Positions 13,514-13,618 of a stretch of 13,618 bases of DNA are shown in pieces. Position 1 is the stretch's first letter, and each line of letters opens with the position of its first letter. The notes under the pieces were generated by a model that saw only the letters and a list, made by a program, of their open reading frames with translations, was not told the origin of the DNA and ran no database searches. Position numbers and translations under genes: made by a program. This stretch comes from Chloroflexota bacterium (GTDB lineage Bacteria; Chloroflexota; Dehalococcoidia; Lucifugimonadales; UBA3495): the NCBI GenBank assembly GCA_028874675.1, contig JAPPJA010000125.1, positions 1 through 13,618 of the forward strand, read 5' to 3'.

Positions 13514-13618
13514 ATGGAGACAAGAGAGTTGGTTCCCGGCACCCTAGTAACCCATCCAGAGCATGGCGTTAGCAAGATTTTAGATGTCGTGGGTAGTAAG
13601 AGCGAAGTAGTGCTGGAA
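13514..13618 (+). CDS. N-terminus of a small-beta-barrel (SH3/CarD-like) domain protein, 3' truncated
   Basis: An open frame from ATG 13514 runs off the right edge after 35 residues. The beginning, PGTLVTHPEHGVSKILDVVG, matches the G-x-x-V-x-H-P-x-x-G-V-x-x-I pattern of small barrel domains that open CarD-type RNA-polymerase-binding regulators and some SNF2/RapA-type helicases. AGG at 13502-13504 is a modest ribosome binding site; an in-frame TTG at 13505 is an alternative start. It is divergent from ilvB. With only 35 residues the parent family cannot be settled. Confidence 0.55.
   Translation, partial: METRELVPGTLVTHPEHGVSKILDVVGSKSEVVLE

Noticed and set aside
1..13618. CRISPR array, prophage or complete insertion sequence
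   Set aside because: No regularly spaced repeats, cas genes, integrase or transposase frames were seen; only the gene-free inverted-repeat element at 2980-3180 suggests mobility.

Overview
The window looks like chromosomal DNA from a GC-rich bacterium. I infer Chloroflexota, probably Dehalococcoidia or SAR202-like. The reasons are the gene mix (family III CoA-transferases, crotonase, N-acyl-D-amino-acid deacylase, D-serine/D-threonine-type PLP proteins), frequent TTG/GTG starts with good Shine-Dalgarno sites, and a T-box-controlled ilvB. Taxonomy is inference; the window holds no rRNA or other decisive marker.

Layout. Positions 1-266 (+) are the 3' end of an Asp/Glu racemase-family gene, closed by a hairpin shared with the next, convergent unit. 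Positions 333-2655 (-) are two tandem fold-type III PLP proteins (D-serine dehydratase / D-threonine aldolase type); the promoter-proximal one has lost the PLP lysine. Positions 2656-3319 are a gene-free spacer with a nested inverted-repeat element of about 200 bp. Positions 3320-6658 (+) form an operon of two adjacent family III CoA-transferases, only the second keeping the catalytic aspartate, and a crotonase-fold protein lacking both hydratase glutamates. A strong hairpin separates this from 6758-8317 (-), an N-acyl-D-amino-acid deacylase-type amidohydrolase. Positions 8318-8908 hold back-to-back promoters and a roughly 400-nt leader with an internal intrinsic terminator. That leader feeds 8909-10752 (+): panD and two SAM methyltransferases, the first overlapping panD by 17 bp. 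After a bidirectional terminator come, on the minus strand, a small helix-turn-helix/zinc-type protein and ilvB with a complete T-box leader. The right edge (13514 onward) starts a gene for an SH3/CarD-like protein.

How it may work together. The left half suggests breakdown of D-amino acids and their N-acyl forms, plus CoA activation of a carboxylic acid. The right half makes beta-alanine (PanD) and branched-chain amino-acid precursors (IlvB). The most novel points are: (i) PanD coupled to a sarcosine/dimethylglycine-type N-methyltransferase and a METTL27-like methyltransferase, which could methylate beta-alanine towards beta-alanine betaine; (ii) two tandem paralogue pairs, each with one canonical member and one lacking the catalytic residue, suggesting active/inactive heteromers; (iii) an unassigned, attenuator-like RNA leader before panD. 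All readings were made by eye, without alignment or folding software.
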